This document shows positions 39,077 through 48,786 of a DNA stretch of 64,000 nt, piece after piece. The notes under the pieces are model-generated. The model was not told the DNA's origin and made no database searches. It worked only from the letters and a program-made list of their open reading frames with translations. How positions within the stretch are numbered: position 1 is the first letter of the stretch; each line of letters starts with the position of its first letter. The position numbers and the translations under genes were made by a program. This DNA is from Oscillospiraceae bacterium (GTDB taxonomy: Bacteria > Bacillota > Clostridia > Oscillospirales > CAG-272), in assembly GCA_015064205.1 (NCBI GenBank), contig SVSR01000002.1, positions 62,001-126,000 on the forward strand. The letters run 5' to 3'.

Positions 39077-41707
39077 TTACTTTACCATGCCTGCAAGTAT
39101 GTCCTTCGCCGCTGCAAGCGCTTCTTCCATTTTCGAAGCATCTGCTGCACCTGACATAGCATTGTCTGGACGTCCGCCGCCCTTACCGCCTGCTATCGCG
39201 CTTATCTGCGAAAGAAGCTTGCCTGCATGCGCGCCTGCCGCTACTGCTTCCTTACCGCACGCCGCAACAAAGTTTAACTTGCCTTCAAAGCTTGTTCCAA
39301 GCACTACTACAATGTCTGCATTGCTTGCCTTGAGCTCGTCGCATACGCTTCTTGCCGCATCGGGAGCCATTGCATCTGTCATCGCTGTTACGATTCTGAC
39401 AGAACCTACCGCAACAGCGCCGCTCATAATATCTGCCGTCTTTGACGCCGCGATCTTTGAGTTGAGGCTTTCGATCTCGCCCTTCATACGCTTTATCTCG
39501 CTTTGAAGATGCGCCGCATGTGTTGCAATATCGCCTATCTTTGAAACTTTAAGCTCCTTTGCCGTATCAGCAATAAGGCTTTCCTTTTCGCTTATATAAT
39601 CAAGCACTCCCGTACCTGTTATACCTTCTATTCTTCTGACACCTGCCGCAACCGAGCTTTCTGCGATTATCTTGAAAAGTCCCGCCTTGCCCGTGTTATC
39701 AAGGTGAGTTCCCCCGCAAAGCTCTGTTGAAAACTCGCCCATCTTTACAACTCGTACAACACTTCCGTACTTTTCGCCAAATAGCGCCATCGCGCCCATT
39801 TTGCGCGCACTGTCTATATCCGTTTCAGCCGTAACTACCGCTTCGCCTGCAAGTATGTGAGCGTTTACTATTGCTTCAACACGGCGGATCTCATCTGTTG
39901 TGAGCGCCGCGAAATGAGTAAAGTCAAATCTCACTCTGTCGGGATCAACGTAGGAGCCTGCCTGCTCAACGTGCGTGCCAAGCACCTCTCTGAGAGCCGC
40001 CTGAAGTAAGTGCGCCGCCGAGTGATTACGTTTGATCGCGTCACGTCTTACCGTGTCTATCTCGGCACTTACCGTGTCGCCAACGCTAACCTTTCCGCTT
40101 ACAAGATTACAGATGTGGATATACACGCCGTCAGACTTCTTCGTATCTACAACCTCGATAGACAGATTATCGCCACATATCACACCCGTGTCGCCTACCT
40201 GGCCGCCGCCCTCTCCGTAGAAAGGAGTTTTGTCAAGCACAAGTGTAAATTCTCCCTCGCTTACACTTTCGCGCGCTTCATCTTCTGCGATAATTCCTAT
40301 TACCTTTGCCTGCGTTGCAGTTTCGGTATATCCTGTAAAGATCGTCTTTTCAAAGCCTGTGAGAAGCGATTTTGATTCATCGCTCCAGCCGCTTATATTA
40401 GCTCTCGCGCTTCTTGCGCGCTCACGCTGGTCTGCCATGAGCTTCTTGAACGCTTCTTCGTCTGTTTCAAGTCCTTTTTCTTCAAGTATCTCGCGCGTAA
40501 GGTCGATCGGGAATCCGAATGTATCGTAAAGCTTGAACGCATCTTCGCCCGAAACTTTTTTGAGTCCGCTTGCCTTTGCCTTTTCGATGATAGTACCGAG
40601 GATCGAAAGACCTGCGTCGATTGTTGCATTAAAGCGCTCTTCTTCGATCGCTATTACCTTGAAGATATAATCCTTCTTTTCTTCAAGCTCAGGGTATCCT
40701 GCCTTGTTTCCGTTTATAACTCCCTCGCAAAGCTCGGTCAAGAACATTCTTTCAATACCGAGAAGCTTGCCGTGACGGCTTGCACGTCTGAGAATACGCC
40801 TGAGAACGTATCCGCGTCCTTCGTTTGAGGGAATAACGCCGTCGGATATCATAAAGGTTGCGCTTCTGATATGGTCGGTGATAACGCGTATGGAAACGTC
40901 GTTGTCCTTATCCTTGCCATACTCTTTTCCTGCGATTGCGCAAACCTCGTCGAGAGTTTTTCTTATTGTGTCGACCTCGAACATGTTATCAACATCCTGC
41001 ATTACGCATGCAAGTCTTTCAAGTCCCATGCCCGTGTCAATATTCTTCTGTGAAAGCTCTGTGTAATTACCCTGACCGTCGTTGTTAAACTGCGAGAACA
41101 CGTTATTCCATATTTCCATATAGCGGTCGCAATCGCAGCCCGGCTTACAGTCGGGTGAGCCGCATCCGTGCTTTATTCCGCGGTCGAAGTATATTTCAGA
41201 GCATGGACCGCAAGGACCTGTACCGTGTTCCCAGAAGTTATCCGCCTTGCCCATTCTTACAACACGCTCGGCGGGAACGCCGATATCCTCTGTCCATATC
41301 TTATACGCTTCTTCGTCATTTTCATATATGGACGGCCATAAAAGCTCTCCCGGAATCTCGAGAGTTTTAGTCAGAAACTCCCACGACCATGCGATAGCCT
41401 CATCCTTAAAATAATCTCCGAAGCTGAAGTTTCCGAGCATTTCAAAATAAGTACCGTGGCGCGCTGTGTGACCAACTCTTTCAAGGTCGGGCGTTCTGAT
41501 GCACTTCTGGCATGTGGTTACTCTTTTTCTCGGGGGCTCAACCTCTCCCGTAAAGAATTTCTTCATGGGGGCCATACCCGAGTTTATAAGAAGAAGAGAT
41601 TTATCGTTTATCGGAACAAGAGGGTAGCTCGGAAGCCTGAGATGCCCCTTTGATTCAAAAAACGACAGATACTTTTCTCTGAGTTCATTTAAGCCTGTCC
41701 ACTTCAT
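39077..41707 (-). CDS. alaS: Alanine--tRNA ligase
   Basis: AlaS charges tRNA-Ala and edits mischarged Ser/Gly. The 876-residue protein has the class II catalytic domain (LRLPSYPLVP; RHGTYFEMLGNFSFGDYFK), the editing-domain zinc motifs HSAAHLLQAAL and CGGTHLDNTG, and the C-terminal C-Ala region with DNAMSGAADASKMEEAL. Length is typical. A promoter lies about 63-92 bases upstream. That 5' region is too short to hold a T-box, so no T-box control is seen. Confidence 0.97.
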   Translation of the reverse strand: MKWTGLNELREKYLSFFESKGHLRLPSYPLVPINDKSLLLINSGMAPMKKFFTGEVEPPRKRVTTCQKCIRTPDLERVGHTARHGTYFEMLGNFSFGDYFKDEAIAWSWEFLTKTLEIPGELLWPSIYENDEEAYKIWTEDIGVPAERVVRMGKADNFWEHGTGPCGPCSEIYFDRGIKHGCGSPDCKPGCDCDRYMEIWNNVFSQFNNDGQGNYTELSQKNIDTGMGLERLACVMQDVDNMFEVDTIRKTLDEVCAIAGKEYGKDKDNDVSIRVITDHIRSATFMISDGVIPSNEGRGYVLRRILRRASRHGKLLGIERMFLTELCEGVINGNKAGYPELEEKKDYIFKVIAIEEERFNATIDAGLSILGTIIEKAKASGLKKVSGEDAFKLYDTFGFPIDLTREILEEKGLETDEEAFKKLMADQRERARSARANISGWSDESKSLLTGFEKTIFTGYTETATQAKVIGIIAEDEARESVSEGEFTLVLDKTPFYGEGGGQVGDTGVICGDNLSIEVVDTKKSDGVYIHICNLVSGKVSVGDTVSAEIDTVRRDAIKRNHSAAHLLQAALREVLGTHVEQAGSYVDPDRVRFDFTHFAALTTDEIRRVEAIVNAHILAGEAVVTAETDIDSARKMGAMALFGEKYGSVVRVVKMGEFSTELCGGTHLDNTGKAGLFKIIAESSVAAGVRRIEGITGTGVLDYISEKESLIADTAKELKVSKIGDIATHAAHLQSEIKRMKGEIESLNSKIAASKTADIMSGAVAVGSVRIVTAMTDAMAPDAARSVCDELKASNADIVVVLGTSFEGKLNFVAACGKEAVAAGAHAGKLLSQISAIAGGKGGGRPDNAMSGAADASKMEEALAAAKDILAGMVK

Positions 41708-41769
41708 AATTTATCATTCCTTTCACGGCGAAAAACTCGCCTCGCATACACATTTTTATCCATTATTGT

Positions 41770-41799
41770 ATTATATCAAATCTGACAGGCCCATGTCAA
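41770..41799 (-). promoter_or_regulatory. Promoter of alaS
   Basis: On the minus strand TTGACA (41799-41794) and TATAAT (41775-41770) are separated by 18 bases. The expected 5' UTR is about 55-60 bases. Confidence 0.75.
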
Positions 41800-41932
41800 T
41801 GATTTTAACAAAATTATATCTCCCCACACAAAAAAGTTCGTCTTTAATGGCGCTTTAATAAAAAAATACTTTCTTTTTTCACGCTTTTATGGTATACTTT
41901 CAGTAATAATTGCAGTATAATAAGGAGCTCAC

Positions 41933-42832
41933 ATGAAAAGATCCTCAAACAAGCGCTTAAATATCATATCGGTAATACTCTTTGTTGTTATAATCATAGC
42001 CTTCTACGCTTTTTCGGGTAGCTTCAGAGACGGCGTCAATAAGCTTGTCGGCTTGCCCGTACCTTCCGTCAGTACAGAAGGCAATATAGAAATGCACGTT
42101 ATTGACGTCGGACAGGGCGACTCGATTCTGATAAAAAGTGAAAAAAGCGCTCTCCTTATTGATGCCGGCCCGAACTCAAGCCAGGATAAGCTCGTTTCCT
42201 ACCTCAAAGCTCAGGGCATAGACAAGCTTGACTGCCTTGTACTTACTCATCCTCACGAGGATCATATCGGCGGCGCCGACCTTGTGCTTGAAAGCTTTAT
42301 AACCGACACGGTCCTTATGCCGGACTTTCCCTCTTCAACAAAAGCTTTTGAAAATCTTCTTGATGCTATTGAGGCACGCTCGCTTAATATAACAATTCCC
42401 CGCCGGGGCGACAAATTTATTCTTGACAATGTAAACTACACCGTACTTTCTCCCTCTGAAAGCGGCTATGAAGAAACCAACGATTACAGTATCGGGCTCA
42501 AGATCGAGTTTGGCGAAACATCGTTTGTGCTCACGGGTGATGCAGAAACGCTCTCCGAGAGCGAGATGCTTGAGCATTTCGGTGCAGATTTTCTCGGCTG
42601 CGACGTTTTCAAAGCCGCACACCACGGCTCCACAACTTCAAACTCCAAAAGGTTTATAGAAGCGCTCTCTCCCGACTACGTTGCGATCTCCTGCGGTCTT
42701 GACAACGATTACGGTCACCCTCACAAAGAGGTTCGCGAACTTTTTGAAGAACTGGGCATAACAGTCTACCGCACAGACTTTGACTCAAACATCGTTTTTG
42801 TATCAAACGGCAAAGAGGTAAGCGTAAGATAA
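41933..42832 (+). CDS. ComEC-like MBL-fold hydrolase, membrane-anchored
   Basis: The 299-residue protein has one N-terminal membrane helix (about 10-28) and then an extracytoplasmic metallo-beta-lactamase domain like the C-terminal part of ComEC: MHVIDVGQGDSILI, LTHPHEDHIGGADLV, FVLTGDAE and KAAHHGSTTSNS. ComEC-type domains degrade a DNA strand during uptake, but stand-alone proteins like this are common in Firmicutes and their substrates are unknown. No competence channel gene is nearby. AAGGAG lies 6 bases before the ATG. A -10-like TATACT (41893-41898) lies upstream. Confidence 0.88.
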   Translation: MKRSSNKRLNIISVILFVVIIIAFYAFSGSFRDGVNKLVGLPVPSVSTEGNIEMHVIDVGQGDSILIKSEKSALLIDAGPNSSQDKLVSYLKAQGIDKLDCLVLTHPHEDHIGGADLVLESFITDTVLMPDFPSSTKAFENLLDAIEARSLNITIPRRGDKFILDNVNYTVLSPSESGYEETNDYSIGLKIEFGETSFVLTGDAETLSESEMLEHFGADFLGCDVFKAAHHGSTTSNSKRFIEALSPDYVAISCGLDNDYGHPHKEVRELFEELGITVYRTDFDSNIVFVSNGKEVSVR

Positions 42833-42928
42833 TCTTTTATAATATTTTTAATATCGGCGTAATTGCGACTTTTTTCTCTCATACACGGCTGTATAATTCT
42901 AGTTAACGGCCAAAAAGGAGAGATGAAG

Positions 42929-43771
42929 TTGACAATCTACGCCGATATTTTATTTCTCGTGAATTTAAGTCTTAACTGGTTTTCGCTTCTTCTGACTTCA
43001 AAAATAATGAAGCTGAAAAGCAAAGCATGGCGGATGCTTCTTGCCGCGTCCTGCGGTGCTCTTGCAGGTACGGCCTGCGTCTTTTTCACAAAGCCCGTGG
43101 CAACCATGATAAGCGAGGTTGCCGCAACCTTTCTTATGTGTGCTCTGTCTTTTCGTGCTTTCGGCTTTTGGGGATACATAAAAATATGCACCTGCCTTTT
43201 TGCCTCGGGTGTAACTCTCGGAGGCTCGCTAACGCTCATATATTCTTTTTTCAACCGCACAGGAATAATGCTTCCTACACAAAGCGATCTTTCAAGCGCC
43301 GTTTTTATACTGCTTTCGCTTGCCGTGACTCTCACGGCGCTTGTATTCGAAAGGTTTTTAAACAGTTCAAAGAATACAAGACACGGCGAGATAATAATCG
43401 AATACGGCAAAAAAAGACTTTCAATGCCCTTTTTCTGCGACAGCGGTAATTTCCTTTGCGAGCCTATAAGCGGCAGACCGGCTATTATTGTTGAAAAAGA
43501 AATGTTACACGGTCTTCTTGACGAAGATTTTCTGAATTTTGATCCGACTGTACCGGTTTTTAATAAAAATGACGATATATACAAAAAACTTCGCCTGATT
43601 CCTGCCAAAACCGTTTGCGCAAGCGGAGTCATGTCCGGATTTGTTCCCGATAAAATCACGCTTGTATGGGAAAACGGGGCAAAGGAAGTTGATGCGGTTA
43701 TCGCAATAGAAAATACTTTGCACCGAAATAAACTGCGAAAGAGCGCGATTGTGGGTCTATCTTTATTATAA
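42929..43771 (+). CDS. spoIIGA: Sigma-E processing peptidase SpoIIGA
   Basis: SpoIIGA is the membrane aspartic protease that activates pro-sigma-E in the mother cell after a signal from SpoIIR. The N-terminal half has about five membrane helices; the C-terminal half has the protease motif [12 protein letters not shown] with the catalytic Asp. I prefer the TTG at 42929 (giving MTIYADILF, matching the short N-terminus of relatives), because AAGGAG at 42915-42920 is 8 bases before it and only 2 bases before ATG 42923. It lies 25 bases before sigE, as in other sporeformers. Confidence 0.93.
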   Translation: MTIYADILFLVNLSLNWFSLLLTSKIMKLKSKAWRMLLAASCGALAGTACVFFTKPVATMISEVAATFLMCALSFRAFGFWGYIKICTCLFASGVTLGGSLTLIYSFFNRTGIMLPTQSDLSSAVFILLSLAVTLTALVFERFLNSSKNTRHGEIIIEYGKKRLSMPFFCDSGNFLCEPISGRPAIIVEKEMLHGLLDEDFLNFDPTVPVFNKNDDIYKKLRLIPAKTVCASGVMSGFVPDKITLVWENGAKEVDAVIAIENTLHRNKLRKSAIVGLSLL

Positions 43772-43796
43772 AGCAAAACGTGAAAGGTTTAAAACA

Positions 43797-44525
43797 ATGA
43801 ATAAAATATTTATGAAATTCGGATTTTTTATAACAAAGCTTTTGTCACATGTCTTTTCAAGAATTCTTCCCGACACGTCGGTAAACTATATCAACGGCGC
43901 AGATACCCTGCCTCCTCCTCTTTCGCAAGAAGAGGAATATGCCGTTATAGAAAGGCTTGCAGAGGACTCACAAGGCGCGAGGCAGACTCTTATTGAACAT
44001 AATCTGAGGCTTGTTGTTTTTATCGCAAAAAAATTTGAGAATACGGGAATAGGTATTGAAGACCTTATATCAATCGGTACTATCGGCCTTATAAAGGCTA
44101 TAAACACATTTAAAGCCGACAAAAATATAAAGCTTGCAACCTATGCATCAAGATGTATAGAAAACGAAATACTTATGTTTATAAGAAAAAACGGACAGCT
44201 TAAGGGCGAACTTTCAATAGACGAGCCGCTAAGCGTTGATTGGGACGGCAATGAGCTTTTACTTTCAGATATACTCTGCAGCGACGATGACAGTATTTTT
44301 GCCGATCTTGAAACACAAGAGGATAAAAAAATAATAAAAAGAGCGCTGATGGATCTTTCTGACAGAGAAAGAATGATAATATCTTTGAGATTCGGACTAG
44401 GGGGACTAAAAGAAAAAACGCAAAAAGAAGTTGCCGACATGCTCGGCATATCACAATCCTATATATCCCGTCTTGAAAAGCGGATCATCTCCGATTTAAA
44501 GGAAAAACTCAAGCCTAAATACTGA
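43797..44525 (+). CDS. sigE: RNA polymerase sporulation sigma factor SigE
   Basis: Sigma-E directs early mother-cell transcription. The 242-residue protein has a short N-terminal pro-like segment, region 2 ([20 protein letters not shown], then [32 protein letters not shown]) and region 4.2 ([20 protein letters not shown]). GAAAGG lies 10 bases before ATG 43797. Context next to spoIIGA fixes the identity over other sporulation sigmas. The usual following gene sigG is not here; rpmE comes next. Confidence 0.95.
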   Translation: MNKIFMKFGFFITKLLSHVFSRILPDTSVNYINGADTLPPPLSQEEEYAVIERLAEDSQGARQTLIEHNLRLVVFIAKKFENTGIGIEDLISIGTIGLIKAINTFKADKNIKLATYASRCIENEILMFIRKNGQLKGELSIDEPLSVDWDGNELLLSDILCSDDDSIFADLETQEDKKIIKRALMDLSDRERMIISLRFGLGGLKEKTQKEVADMLGISQSYISRLEKRIISDLKEKLKPKY

Positions 44526-44571
44526 TTTTTTCGAAAAATTATAAAAAATATAAGTTTTTTTCAAAAATCTC

Positions 44572-44600
44572 TTGCAAAAACACTTTTTTTGTGATATACT
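44572..44600 (+). promoter_or_regulatory. Promoter of rpmE
   Basis: TTGCAA (44572-44577) and TATACT (44595-44600) are 17 bases apart, about 40 bases before the rpmE start. Confidence 0.75.
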
Positions 44601-44639
44601 AAAGTGCATTGTGAATACGTATACAGTGAGGTGTTAATA

Positions 44640-44846
44640 ATGAAGGAAGGAATTCATCCTAAGTATGAAGAAGTTACGGTAAGATGCGCTTGCGGCGAAA
44701 CTGTCGTAACTAAGTCTACCAAGGGCGATATGCGAGTTGATATCTGCTCCAAGTGCCATCCCTTTTTCACAGGCAAGCAGAAATTCGTAGACAGCGGCGG
44801 ACGTGTTGATAAGTTCAATCAGCGTCGCAACAAGGCTGCCAAGTAA
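44640..44846 (+). CDS. rpmE: 50S ribosomal protein bL31
   Basis: The 68-residue protein begins [20 protein letters not shown] and has the zinc-binding cysteines of the C+ type: CACG in the N-terminal part and CSKCHPFF in the middle. The start 44640 has GAGGTG 6 bases upstream; an earlier frame start at 44604 lies at the predicted transcription start and is excluded. It has its own promoter and terminator. The zinc-containing form is the version used when zinc is plentiful. Confidence 0.96.
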   Translation: MKEGIHPKYEEVTVRCACGETVVTKSTKGDMRVDICSKCHPFFTGKQKFVDSGGRVDKFNQRRNKAAK

Positions 44847-44887
44847 TAAGCTTGCGCAATCCGCTTTAGGAAACGACACAACAGAAT

Positions 44888-44925
44888 GGTGGGCAAATGC
44901 GCTAGTGCGCTTCTGCCCACCTTTT
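44888..44925 (+). terminator. Terminator after rpmE
   Basis: An 8-bp outer stem GGTGGGCA/TGCCCACC (44888-44895 with 44914-44921) encloses a small GCGC hairpin (44899-44902/44907-44910) and is followed by TTTT. Confidence 0.8.
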
Positions 44926-44990
44926 GTATATTCACAAAAAATATCAAATTCCAAAATCTGATTATCGGTGCCATAGCACACGGAGTTTTT

Positions 44991-46286
44991 ATGGAAATAA
45001 ACGAACACATACTTGAAAAAGCTGTACTTGCGGCTGTTGATCTTCCCGAAATGGATGAAGGCGAATGCGAGCGCTCGCTTGACGAGCTTGAAAGCTTGCT
45101 CGACACGGCAGGCGGAGAAGTTTTCGCGCGCGTTATTCAGGCTAAATCAAGCCCTGATTCACGCACCTGCCTTGGAAGCGGAAAGATAAAAGAGCTTGCT
45201 GAGCTTTGCAAAAGCAATAATATTGACGTGGTTATATTTGATAACGAACTATCACCTGCTCAGATAAGAAATATAGAAAACGAGCTTGACGACACGAGAG
45301 TTATCGACCGCTCTATGCTTATACTCGACATATTCGCAAAGCACGCGGTAACAGGCGAGGGAAAACTGCAGGTAGAGCTTGCTCAGCTTAAATATACGGC
45401 TCCAAGACTTACGGGTAAGGGCTCGGCTCTCTCGCGTCTGGGCGGCGGTATCGGTACGAGAGGACCCGGTGAGTCCAAGCTTGAAAGCGACAGACGTCAT
45501 CTCAGGCGCAGAATGGAGCAGCTTGAATATGAGATACGCGAGCTTGACAAAACACGCCTTACCCAAAGAAAGGCGCGCGAGCGCTCGGGTATAAAGAAGA
45601 TAGCCATCGTGGGTTATACGAACGCAGGAAAGTCAACGCTTTTGAATGCGCTGACAGGCGCGGGCATACTTGCCGAAAACAAGCTTTTTGCAACGCTTGA
45701 CCCAACAACGCGCAAATACACTCTTCCCTGCGGCGACGAGATCCTTCTTACCGACACGGTTGGATTTATCAGACGCCTGCCTCACCATCTTATTAAAGCG
45801 TTCAAGTCAACGCTTGACGAAGCGGTGTTTGCCGATATAATAATAATTCTTATTGACCATACCGATCCCGAGCAGGAAGAAAAAACCGAGGTTTGCGAAA
45901 AGCTTTTAAATGAGCTTGGAGCAAGCGGCAAGCCGACTTTATTCGTATATAATAAGTGCGACCTTGAAGAGGGCACGGCCGTTTTTGAAAAGGGTGACGA
46001 AAACAGGCTCTTTATATCCGCTCACACGGGTATGGGTCTTGAATCACTCGTCGGACGTATCGAAGAGATTGTACACGAGGGTAAAACAAACGAGGTCTTT
46101 ATTATTCCGAACGCCAAGCAGGGCATAATTTCAAGAATGTATGAATTTATGACGATAAATGACGTTGAGTATGGCGAAGACTGCGTAAAAGTAAACGCGG
46201 TTGCCGACGCTAAGGCGCGCGGTATGTTCTCGGAGTTTTTGCAAAACAAGCCCAAAAAAGTCGGGGAGGATGAAGAATGGCTGTAA
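44991..46286 (+). CDS. hflX: GTPase HflX
   Basis: HflX is a ribosome-splitting GTPase that rescues stalled or heat-damaged ribosomes. The 431-residue protein has the N-terminal HflX domain with CLGSGKIKELAELCK and the glycine-rich linker GGGIGTRGPGESKLESDRR, then the G domain with G1 GYTNAGKSTL, G3 DTVGFIRRLPH and G4 NKCD. The start 44991 (MEINEHILE) has CGGAG 5 bases upstream; the longer frame from 44886 runs across the rpmE terminator. Its end overlaps yigZ by 10 bases. Confidence 0.95.
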   Translation: MEINEHILEKAVLAAVDLPEMDEGECERSLDELESLLDTAGGEVFARVIQAKSSPDSRTCLGSGKIKELAELCKSNNIDVVIFDNELSPAQIRNIENELDDTRVIDRSMLILDIFAKHAVTGEGKLQVELAQLKYTAPRLTGKGSALSRLGGGIGTRGPGESKLESDRRHLRRRMEQLEYEIRELDKTRLTQRKARERSGIKKIAIVGYTNAGKSTLLNALTGAGILAENKLFATLDPTTRKYTLPCGDEILLTDTVGFIRRLPHHLIKAFKSTLDEAVFADIIIILIDHTDPEQEEKTEVCEKLLNELGASGKPTLFVYNKCDLEEGTAVFEKGDENRLFISAHTGMGLESLVGRIEEIVHEGKTNEVFIIPNAKQGIISRMYEFMTINDVEYGEDCVKVNAVADAKARGMFSEFLQNKPKKVGEDEEWL

Positions 46287-46945
46287 ATTCAAATCTGCCT
46301 GCCCAGGATACAGAAATCAGAAAATACGTTACTCTTGAAAGGGAAGCAAGCGCTGAATTTATTGAAAAAAAGTCTGTTTTTATAGGTCATGCCAAGCCTG
46401 TTAAAACCGACGAGGAAGCGCTTGAATTTGTAAAGAAGATAAAAGAAAAGTACGCCGATGCAACGCACAACGTATACGCATACTATCTGCGTGGCGGAGC
46501 TATGGCAAGATACAGCGATGATAACGAACCGCAGGGTACGGCAGGCCCGCCCGTTCTTGAGGTTATCAAGAAAAGCGGGTGCGACGACTGTGCTGTTGTG
46601 GTAACAAGGTATTTCGGCGGAATACTTCTTGGAGCAGGAGGGCTTGTACGCGCTTATGCAAACGCGGCGTCTCTTGCGCTTGAAGCGGCGCACATTGTAA
46701 CGTATGAAGAATATTCGGTCTATACCCTCTCGTGCGACTATGGGGAATACAACAAGATAAATTTCGAGCTTGAGGGTGCGCGCGCTATAATTGATAATCT
46801 GGATTTTGCAGATAAAGTTAATATGCGCTTTGCCGTAAGAAAACCGATAGCAGATGCACTTATCAGAAAGATCGCAGAGCTTTCGGGCGGCAAACTTACC
46901 CCCGATTTTATAGAATTGCGCTTTGATGCAGAGAAAAAAGGTTAA
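46277..46945 (+). CDS. YigZ/IMPACT family protein
   Basis: The 222-residue protein has the N-terminal UPF0029 (IMPACT) domain with the phrase ATHNVYAYYLRGG and YSDDNEPQGTAGPPVLEV, and VVTRYFGGILLGAGGLVRAY, followed by a small ferredoxin-like DUF1949 domain. Relatives bind ribosomes or regulate translation in eukaryotes; the bacterial role is unclear. GGAGG lies about 7 bases before ATG 46277, inside the hflX end, so the two are coupled, which fits a ribosome-linked function. Confidence 0.93.
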   Translation: MAVNSNLPAQDTEIRKYVTLEREASAEFIEKKSVFIGHAKPVKTDEEALEFVKKIKEKYADATHNVYAYYLRGGAMARYSDDNEPQGTAGPPVLEVIKKSGCDDCAVVVTRYFGGILLGAGGLVRAYANAASLALEAAHIVTYEEYSVYTLSCDYGEYNKINFELEGARAIIDNLDFADKVNMRFAVRKPIADALIRKIAELSGGKLTPDFIELRFDAEKKG

Positions 46946-47049
46946 AAACTAATATAAATTGCGTGGAAAAAGAGGGTTTTTTGATTTTTTTGCGTATATT
47001 ATTAAACAGATGCTATTAAACGGACACCGGAAACGATGATGGGGGCAGT

Positions 47050-48063
47050 ATGGAAAGAGCTATACGTGACATTATTACAGAACGCGAAAGAAATAATCTT
47101 TCAAAGTACGCTTTTCTCACAGAAAACACCAAAGGGCGCGAAAAGCCGTATACTCCCTGCGATATAAGAACCGAGTTCCAGCGCGACAGAGACAAGATCA
47201 TTCACTGCAAGGCGTTCAGGAGAATGATGCACAAAACGCAGGTCTTTCTCTCGCCTCTTGAAGAGCATTACCGCACAAGACTCACTCACACGCTTGAGGT
47301 CACGCAGATTGGCAGAATAATCTGCAGAGCGCTTCTTTTAAACGAGGATCTCTGTGAGGCGGCATGCATGGGACATGACCTTGGGCATACGCCGTTCGGA
47401 CATACGGGCGAGGCGGCGCTTCAGGACTGCTTTTCAAAGGATTTCACACACTATAAGCAGAGCTTACGCGTTGTTGAGTTTCTTGAAAACAACGGCGAGG
47501 GGCTTAATCTTACCTTCGAGGTCAAGGACGGTATCGTCAATCATCAGGGCGACAATATGGCGTCAACACTCGAGGGTGTTATAGTTAAGTTTGCAGACAG
47601 AATAGCTTATATAAATCACGACATAGACGATTCTATCCGCGCAGGAGTTTTAAATATTGAGGATATTCCGAAAGAGATAACCGAGGTGCTTGGGCGCGGC
47701 CACTCGGAGCGCATCAACAATATGGTGCGAAGCGTCATTTCCGCAAGCTTTGACAAAAACGAAATAACAATGGAAAAGCACGTTGCAGAGGCTACGGCAA
47801 AGCTCAGAGCATTTCTTTTTGAAAACATATATACAAATCCAAAGGTAAAGAGCGAGGACAGCAAGGCAAGAGAGCTTATTGCATTCCTTTTCGATTACTT
47901 TGTCAAGCATCCCGATAAGATGCCTGAGTTTTTTAAAAACAACATGAAAAACGAGCCTGTTGAAAGATGCGTTTGCGATTTTATTGCAGGCATGACGGAC
48001 AGGCATGCAATAGAAGTTTATAAGGAAATTTACATACCAAACGTCTGGTCAGGCGGAAAATAA
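47050..48063 (+). CDS. dgt: dGTP triphosphohydrolase-like HD protein
   Basis: The 337-residue HD-domain protein has the Dgt family start REKPYTPCDIRTEFQRDRDK, and metal-binding motifs RTRLTHTLEVTQIGR and MGHDLGHTPFGHTGE. Members cleave dNTPs to deoxynucleosides and triphosphate. It lies 22 bases before dnaG and then rpoD, an arrangement common in Clostridia and related to the macromolecular synthesis operon. Substrate preference is not determinable here. Confidence 0.94.
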   Translation: MERAIRDIITERERNNLSKYAFLTENTKGREKPYTPCDIRTEFQRDRDKIIHCKAFRRMMHKTQVFLSPLEEHYRTRLTHTLEVTQIGRIICRALLLNEDLCEAACMGHDLGHTPFGHTGEAALQDCFSKDFTHYKQSLRVVEFLENNGEGLNLTFEVKDGIVNHQGDNMASTLEGVIVKFADRIAYINHDIDDSIRAGVLNIEDIPKEITEVLGRGHSERINNMVRSVISASFDKNEITMEKHVAEATAKLRAFLFENIYTNPKVKSEDSKARELIAFLFDYFVKHPDKMPEFFKNNMKNEPVERCVCDFIAGMTDRHAIEVYKEIYIPNVWSGGK

Positions 48064-48085
48064 TAAATTAAAGGAGGAAGATTTT

Positions 48086-48769
48086 ATGATTTCACCCGAA
48101 ATCGTTGAAGAAATAAAATTTCGAAGCGATATTGAAGAAGTTATATCCACGTATGTTACTCTTCGTCATGCAGGGTCAAATTTCAACGGTCTTTGTCCTT
48201 TTCACAATGAAAAAACTCCGTCATTTACGGTGTTCAGAGCTTCAAAGAGCTTTTACTGCTTCGGCTGCGGAGCAGGTGGTGACGTTATAACCTTTATAAT
48301 GAGAGCAGAAAATTTAACTTACGTGCAGGCGCTTGAGTTCCTTGCTAAACGCGCAGGAATAACGATACCACAAAGCGCAGAAGAAGAAAGGGCGGGGGTT
48401 AAGCGCGAGCGTCTTATAGCGATGAACAAGGACGCGGCAAAATTTTTCCACTCCTGTCTGAGTCATGAAACACAGGGTTCAGTTGCACGCGAATATCTCT
48501 ATAACAAGCGCCGTCTTTCACGCGCTATCGTCAAGAGATTCGGGCTTGGTTATGCTCCCGCAAGCTTTGGGGCACTGCACGACCATCTTCGCTCTTTGGG
48601 CTACACAGACGAAGAAATGGTCTCAAACTTCTTATGCGGTGTCAGCAGAAAGACGGGCAAGCCGTTTGATATGTTCAGAAACAGGATAATGTTTCCGATA
48701 ATCGACACCACGGGAAATATAATAGCTTTCGGCGGACGTGTTCTTGACGATTCACACCGAAATATCTAA
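48086..48769 (+). CDS. dnaG: DNA primase DnaG, N-terminal part (frameshifted gene)
   Basis: This frame holds the zinc-binding domain (CPFHNEKTPSF, then FYCFGCGAGG; CHCC ligands, about 36-64) and the start of the RNA polymerase domain, up to GNIIAFGGRVLDD. It then ends at TAA 48767-48769. The sequence right after continues the primase in another frame: from 48757 it reads PKYLNSSDTPVFKKSRNLF, the expected next part. One base seems to be missing near 48755. GGAGGA precedes the ATG. Either the gene is inactivated or the assembly has an indel; dnaG is normally essential, which favours the latter. Confidence 0.9.
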   Translation: MISPEIVEEIKFRSDIEEVISTYVTLRHAGSNFNGLCPFHNEKTPSFTVFRASKSFYCFGCGAGGDVITFIMRAENLTYVQALEFLAKRAGITIPQSAEEERAGVKRERLIAMNKDAAKFFHSCLSHETQGSVAREYLYNKRRLSRAIVKRFGLGYAPASFGALHDHLRSLGYTDEEMVSNFLCGVSRKTGKPFDMFRNRIMFPIIDTTGNIIAFGGRVLDDSHRNI

Positions 48770-48786
48770 ACTCGTCTGATACGCCG

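Noticed and set aside
41708-41790. T-box leader for alaS
   Set aside because: The promoter lies only about 60-90 bases upstream, too close for a T-box, and no terminator precedes the gene.
42937-43776. 279-codon open frame opposite spoIIGA
   Set aside because: Antisense shadow of a gene with the expected aspartic-protease motif and operon position.
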